A DNA stretch of 26,769 nucleotides, taken from Deltaproteobacteria bacterium. Its GTDB lineage: Bacteria; Desulfobacterota; DSM-4660; Desulfatiglandales; Desulfatiglandaceae. The translations under genes and the position numbers were made by a program. Location: positions 1-26,769 of the forward strand of contig JABGPV010000033.1 of the NCBI GenBank assembly GCA_018644785.1. Reading direction: 5' to 3'. The notes beneath the pieces were generated by a model. That model saw nothing but the letters and a program-made list of their open reading frames with translations. It had not been told where the DNA came from and did no database searches. How positions within the stretch are numbered: the stretch's first letter is position 1; each line of letters opens with the position of its first letter. Positions 22,826 to 26,769 of this stretch are shown here, piece by piece.

Positions 22826-23926
22826 ATGAACACATTGAATCAACATTCCAATGACAAGACGCACGTGGCGAGAGCGCTCGAAGCAAGCATCCAGATAGGC
22901 ATTGTCGGTCTCGTCGTACTTTGGTGTTTCAAGATCGGTCGGCCGTTTCTTGAGACGATCGTTTGGGGCATCATCATTGCACTTGCAATCCATCCCATCT
23001 ACAACCGGCTAAAGTCCGCCCTAGGTGGCCGTAATCGGTTGGCGGCAACCCTGATAACAATCTTCGCACTGATCCTTCTGCTCGTTCCGACCATTATGCT
23101 TTCCTATTCCCTCATCGACGCTGTACAGGATTTTTCGGCGCAGATCGAAGACGGGACCCTGAAAGTGCCTCCCCCATCGGAGAGCGTCAGATCATGGCCG
23201 GTCATCGGTGAACCGGTGTACAAGTGGTGGAGCCTTGGCTCGCAAGATCTCGGCACTGCGCTGAACAAGATGGCGCCCATACTCAAGAAGTATGCTATGG
23301 TGCTCCCGTCCACCGTTGCTCATGCGGGTGCCGGGATTCTGATTTTCGTGGTTTCGATCATTATCGCCGGTGTTCTGCTTGCACATGGCGACGGTGCTCA
23401 GCAGGCTGCGGTGACATTTTTTAGGCGGCTCGCAGGTGAAAGGGGGGACAAGCTCGTTGAGCTCGCGGGGGCAACGGTGCGAAGTGTTGCCCAGGGAATT
23501 CTTGGCGTTGCAGTAATCCAGGCAGTCCTGGGAGGGCTGGGTTGTCTCGTGGCCGGCGTGCCTGCGGCGGGGTTTTGGGCCCTGCTGGTCCTGATTCTTG
23601 CCATAGTTCAGCTTCCCTCTCTCATCATCTTGGGCCCGATTATTGTCTACGTGTTCTCCACCAGCAGTACGATTACCGCTATCTTGTTCGCCATCTGGAG
23701 CATCCTCGTGGGCATCAGTGACGCCTTTCTTAAACCGCTCTTGATAGGTCGTGGCGTCGACATTCCCATGCTTATCGTCTTCATAGGAGCAATAGGCGGC
23801 TTCATAGCATCGGGCGTGATCGGTCTCTTCGTTGGCGCGATGGTTTTCTCGGCCGGCTACAAGCTCTTTTTAATATGGCTCAAAGGGGAAACAGAGCAGG
23901 GACATGAACCCGGCAAAGCTGAGTAG
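22826..23926 (+). CDS. AI-2E family transporter (PF01594), complete
   Basis: The 366-residue protein has the layout of the AI-2E/PerM family: paired N-terminal helices (GIVGLVVLWCF, WGIIIALAIHPIYNRL), a helix around FALILLLVPTIML, a large middle loop, then four C-terminal helices with the family block LKPLLIGRGVDIPMLIVFIG. The family includes TqsA-type AI-2 exporters and antiporters; the substrate here is unknown. A CGGAG-like site precedes the ATG. The last 201 bases are about nine-tenths identical to bases 1-201, so the region carries two paralogous permeases about 23.7 kb apart. It follows the secreted two-repeat protein and may be co-transcribed. Confidence 0.9.
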   Translation: MNTLNQHSNDKTHVARALEASIQIGIVGLVVLWCFKIGRPFLETIVWGIIIALAIHPIYNRLKSALGGRNRLAATLITIFALILLLVPTIMLSYSLIDAVQDFSAQIEDGTLKVPPPSESVRSWPVIGEPVYKWWSLGSQDLGTALNKMAPILKKYAMVLPSTVAHAGAGILIFVVSIIIAGVLLAHGDGAQQAAVTFFRRLAGERGDKLVELAGATVRSVAQGILGVAVIQAVLGGLGCLVAGVPAAGFWALLVLILAIVQLPSLIILGPIIVYVFSTSSTITAILFAIWSILVGISDAFLKPLLIGRGVDIPMLIVFIGAIGGFIASGVIGLFVGAMVFSAGYKLFLIWLKGETEQGHEPGKAE

Positions 23927-23929
23927 CGC

Positions 23930-24158
23930 CCCCGACGGCCTCCGAAAGCGCGTCAAAATTGTTCACCAGATAACCCTCGATCACCGGGGTAATATCCTGG
24001 TCCGTTTCCCGGACAATGGCAAAAAAAGCTTCCCCTTCAAGACTCAACTCTTTCCCGATCACCTGCCCGTTCCAAATCAGCAGCATGCATCCAGGCAGAG
24101 AGGAAAACGTAATGACCGCAGCCATGAAAAGGATGTTTTGCTTCAGGGTTATCCGCAA
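23930..24158 (-). pseudogene. N-terminal fragment of a membrane sensor protein
   Basis: A TTG start at 24158, after GGAGAGG, opens MRITLKQNILFMAAVITFSS with one membrane helix and a periplasmic stretch (GQVIGKELSLEGEAFFAIVRETD). This is the usual N-terminus of a sensor kinase or chemoreceptor. The frame runs on to 23880 over the 3' end of the AI-2E permease gene on the other strand, where it loses similarity to a sensor. The rest of the gene is missing, so it looks truncated at the permease junction. Confidence 0.5.
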
Positions 24159-24247
24159 CCTGAGCCTCTCCAGAAATGAAAACTTTAAATGTTCAAAATA
24201 TTATAATATAATTTTTTTATACGGACCCAAAGGAGTTCACACGGCTG

Positions 24248-24505
24248 ATGCGGATTGCCGCCGCCATTAAATGGTACGAACTGGGAAGGGTTTCACAGAA
24301 CAAAAGAGCAGGCATTCCCCGCGACATGCCCAACATCAAATGGGGTAAAGACCGAGGGAAAGATGTGCAATCCGCGCCCTGGAATCACCTCGGTCCGGAA
24401 TACGGCGGCAAGGAAGGCGACCGCATCAATGACCATCATCTGACGCTTGAAGAGAAACGACGGGCCCGGACAGAGGCGGGTATCATAAATGGAGATGACG
24501 CATGA
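24248..24505 (+). pseudogene. UPF0175-like antitoxin fragment fused to unknown sequence, 85 aa
   Basis: The opening MRIAAAIKWYELGRVSQNK, together with the preceding in-frame codons DPKEFTRL, matches the core of UPF0175 proteins, small predicted antitoxins with a helix-turn-helix. The true N-terminus is lost to a stop upstream and the helix-turn-helix half (normally KAAEIAG and onward) is missing or shortened after NK. The remaining 60 residues (to EAGIINGDDA) are hydrophilic and unrecognised. Its TGA overlaps the ATG of the next gene by four bases, so translation may still couple to it. Confidence 0.5.
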
Positions 24506-26007
24506 AAAGAAAAGACGTCATGGATTTGATCGCGGGCGGTGAAAGTTCAGGTGTTGAGTTCAAACTTGACAACATCCGGCCCGAACAACTTGCCAAAGAG
24601 GTGGTTGCCCTCGCGAACCTCAAAGGCGGTCATATTCTCCTGGGGGTGGCGGACGACAAAACCGTTACCGGTATTACCAGAGACAATCTGAGCGAGTGGG
24701 TGGCCGATACGGTTTTCGGCAGATATATCCACCCTGTGATCCTGCCGTATTATGAAGAAGTGCCAATGGATTCCAGCAGACGGGTTGCCATTATTACCAT
24801 AGGGCAGGAAATCTCAAAACCTTATGTTGTCAGAGACCATGACAGAGAAACGGCATATGTTCGCATAGGCGCTATTTCCCGTCCCGCCACACGGGAACAG
24901 CTTCTGATGCTGGGATCGTCCAGTGGTGTGGTACATTCAGAAATCATGCCTGTTAACCGCACCAGTTTTGAGTCCCTGGATAAAGCCCGTTTAGAAAACT
25001 ACCTCCGGGATATACTCAGGGATCCTGAAGTGCCAGAAACCAGAGAATCCTGGATCACCCGCATGAAAGCCCTCGGTTTCATGACCGATGGCATTACGGA
25101 AGAACCGGTTTGCACCATCGCCGGACTGAACCTGTTTGGCATCAAACCCCGACAGACCCTCAAGCAGTCCGGTATCCGGCTCATGTTTTTCGATGCTTTG
25201 GACAAGGAATATCAGGCCCTGTTAGATAAAGTGCTTGATGCGCCTCTCGTGGGCCGCTTCCAAGTGGGTAAATCCGGAAAAAGCCTTATAGATGCCGGTC
25301 TGATCGAAAAATGCCTGGAGGCCATGGAGCCTTTTGTCACACAGGAACCGAATCACATTGACGAAAACTTCCGCCGCGAAAAGAGATGGTTCTATCCCTT
25401 TGAGGCCATCCGTGAATTGCTGATCAATGCCCTCGCACACCGGGATTGGACGCGTTTCGTGGATGTTGAAATTGCCGGGTACAGCGATCGTCTTGAAATT
25501 ATCAGCCCCGGCGCATTGCCCAACGCCATGACGGTGGAAAAGATGGTGGCCGGACAGCGTTCCGCCAGGAACCTCATCATTGTAGAAGTGCTTCGCGACT
25601 ATGGCTATGTGGATGCCAGAGGCATGGGCGTGAGAACCAAGGTCATTCCAGCCCTGAAAGCAGGGGGGGTGGAACCCGTATTCCAGGCCGCTGATGATTA
25701 TGTGAAAACACTTTTGAGGAAAACAGAGAAACATCTCAATAAGGAAAATGCATCTTTAGAACAAAAAAAGGCGGTTTTGGGTGCCCAAAAAGTGCAAAAA
25801 GCAGGCGAATATGCATCTTTAACCAGTTTCCAGGTGCAACTTGTGGCCGGAATCGACGAAAATCCATCTATCTCCTATGACGCGCTGGCCGAAAAGCTGA
25901 ACAAAAACCGAACAACGGTGATGCGAAATATTCAAAAATTAAAGGAGATGGGAGTATTAAAACGAATCGGTTCCAAAAAAGCCGGACACTGGGAGGTGAT
26001 CGGTTGA
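24502..26007 (+). CDS. AlbA_2 (Schlafen-type) domain protein with HATPase_c_4 and C-terminal winged helix
   Basis: The 501-residue cytoplasmic protein has three parts. An AlbA_2 nucleic-acid-binding domain (about 10-135; GGESSGVEFKL, ANLKGGHILLGVAD) is followed by a middle region with the ATP-binding HATPase_c_4 signature (ELLINALAHRDW, 305-316; LEIISPGALP). A C-terminal winged helix (about 440-501, NKNRTTVMRNIQKLKEMG) completes it. Such proteins are widespread, often annotated as putative regulators or RecG-like, and are frequent in accessory regions. Direct function is unproven; a transcription factor or stress/defence role is possible. The start overlaps the preceding stop (ATGA). Confidence 0.85.
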   Translation: MKRKDVMDLIAGGESSGVEFKLDNIRPEQLAKEVVALANLKGGHILLGVADDKTVTGITRDNLSEWVADTVFGRYIHPVILPYYEEVPMDSSRRVAIITIGQEISKPYVVRDHDRETAYVRIGAISRPATREQLLMLGSSSGVVHSEIMPVNRTSFESLDKARLENYLRDILRDPEVPETRESWITRMKALGFMTDGITEEPVCTIAGLNLFGIKPRQTLKQSGIRLMFFDALDKEYQALLDKVLDAPLVGRFQVGKSGKSLIDAGLIEKCLEAMEPFVTQEPNHIDENFRREKRWFYPFEAIRELLINALAHRDWTRFVDVEIAGYSDRLEIISPGALPNAMTVEKMVAGQRSARNLIIVEVLRDYGYVDARGMGVRTKVIPALKAGGVEPVFQAADDYVKTLLRKTEKHLNKENASLEQKKAVLGAQKVQKAGEYASLTSFQVQLVAGIDENPSISYDALAEKLNKNRTTVMRNIQKLKEMGVLKRIGSKKAGHWEVIG

Positions 26008-26073
26008 GTCGGGTCATTGAAAAGCTGAGCAAGGCAATCCGTTCCGCCGCCGTGTACAACTCGGGAGGAGCAA

Positions 26074-26769
26074 ATGTACGAGAATTTGGCAATCCTGGCA
26101 GTTTTAGCGTTTGCATTCAGCGTGGTTTCCGGCAGGATTGAACGCAGCATTATTACCGGCCCAATGATTTTCCTTGCCTTTGGTTTAGTCGCAGGACCTG
26201 TCGGCCTGGGGTTCCTCAATATCGATGTTAAAGCGCTCGAACTGCGCGTTGTTGCTGATCTGACGCTTGCACTGGTGCTTTTCATTGACGCGGCAAATAC
26301 AGACCTGGTGACCTTGCGGTCCCATGCGCGAATTCCACTGCGCTTGCTGCTGATCGGCCTGCCGCTCTGTATTGCCCTCGGCGTCGGCGTCGGAATGGTG
26401 GTTTTCCCCGGTATCGCGTTGCTTGAGGTATGCATTCTCGCCACTATGCTCGCCCCCACCGATGCGGCTCTCGGCAAGGGTGTTGTGACCAACAAGGCCG
26501 TCCCGGGACGGATCCGGGAGGGTCTTAACGTGGAGAGCGGGCTCAACGATGGGATATCCGTACCGGTGCTCTTTGTATTTCTGGCCCTGGCGACGGGTGC
26601 CGGTGGCGATAACAGCACTAGCGCGCTGGCTTTGGAGCTGGTAGCCAGGGAAATAGGTGTTGGCGCGGGCGTGGGGGTGGTAATGGCTCTGGTGGGAGTC
26701 AAAGTGATTTCCATATGCGCAAAGCGCGGCTGGTTCACCGATGTATGGAAACAGATTCCGGTAGTCAGT
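26074..26769 (+). CDS. CPA-type cation:proton antiporter (NhaP-like), N-terminal part (cut by window edge)
   Basis: GGGAGGAG precedes the ATG and the frame is open for 232 codons to the end of the window. The sequence is a series of hydrophobic helices with family blocks: TGPMIFLAFGLVAGP, ALVLFIDAA, the ion-binding region ATMLAPTDAALGKGVV and VESGLNDGISVPVLFVF. These match monovalent cation:proton antiporters of the CPA1/NhaP group, which exchange Na+ or K+ for H+ across the inner membrane. The C-terminal part, which would decide the subtype, is outside the window. The gene starts 66 bases after the AlbA_2 gene. Confidence 0.9.
   Translation, partial: MYENLAILAVLAFAFSVVSGRIERSIITGPMIFLAFGLVAGPVGLGFLNIDVKALELRVVADLTLALVLFIDAANTDLVTLRSHARIPLRLLLIGLPLCIALGVGVGMVVFPGIALLEVCILATMLAPTDAALGKGVVTNKAVPGRIREGLNVESGLNDGISVPVLFVFLALATGAGGDNSTSALALELVAREIGVGAGVGVVMALVGVKVISICAKRGWFTDVWKQIPVVS

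Noticed and set aside
1..26769. tRNA, rRNA and CRISPR array
   Set aside because: No cloverleaf-like or rRNA-like sequence and no short regularly spaced direct repeats were noticed on reading; a covariance-model scan was not possible.

Overview
The window (26.8 kb) looks like a chromosomal segment of a Gram-negative bacterium. Exported proteins carry Sec or lipoprotein signals, and strong AAGGAG-type ribosome sites precede most genes. Gene content (propeller hybrid kinase, sulfatase, HdeD, AI-2E permease, aconitase X) would fit a Desulfobacterota (delta-proteobacterial) genome, but that placement is inference. No rRNA, tRNA or CRISPR array was seen.

Layout. (1) 1-201: 3' end of an AI-2E family permease, a near copy of the 3' end of the complete permease at 22826-23926. 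(2) 312-528: a nested foldback element. (3) 528-4895, minus strand: HdeD-like membrane protein, two small unknown proteins, a patatin-like lipoprotein and a membrane-anchored alpha/beta hydrolase. (4) 5034-10880, minus strand: a probable metabolic operon running HAD phosphatase, frame-disrupted mini-ORF, divergent SDR, 39-codon ORF, exported SMP-30/strictosidine-synthase-like propeller, aconitase X large subunit, aconitase X swivel subunit, 71-codon unknown ORF. Several spacers hold perfect stem-loops. (5) 11124-13160, minus strand: formylglycine-type sulfatase, tiny secreted protein, RAYT transposase remnant. (6) 13648-21558, minus strand: signalling operon with a 14-blade propeller hybrid kinase, a REC-PAS-PAS-HisKA_3 kinase and a REC-STAND-LuxR regulator. 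(7) 22125-23926, plus strand: secreted two-repeat protein and AI-2E permease. (8) 23930-26769: truncated sensor N-terminus, UPF0175-like remnant, AlbA_2/HATPase/winged-helix protein, and the start of a CPA-type cation:proton antiporter.

How parts may work together. The propeller hybrid kinase probably senses an extracytoplasmic ligand and acts with the two following proteins. The adjacent sulfatase and the SDR/lactonase-like/AcnX/HAD cluster are plausible targets. An oxidise, open lactone, dehydrate route is one reading, but substrate and products cannot be read from sequence.

Most unusual is a repeated leader sequence found three times (10904-11153, 13364-13677, 21866-22033). Each copy lies upstream of a gene (HAD, sulfatase, secreted protein), always in the same orientation relative to that gene. 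Each keeps a terminator-like hairpin followed by a GGTCA/TGACC-type dyad. One copy forms the 3' end of a LuxR-type regulator and another forms the 3' end of a RAYT transposase remnant, so the family seems to have moved by duplication or recombination.
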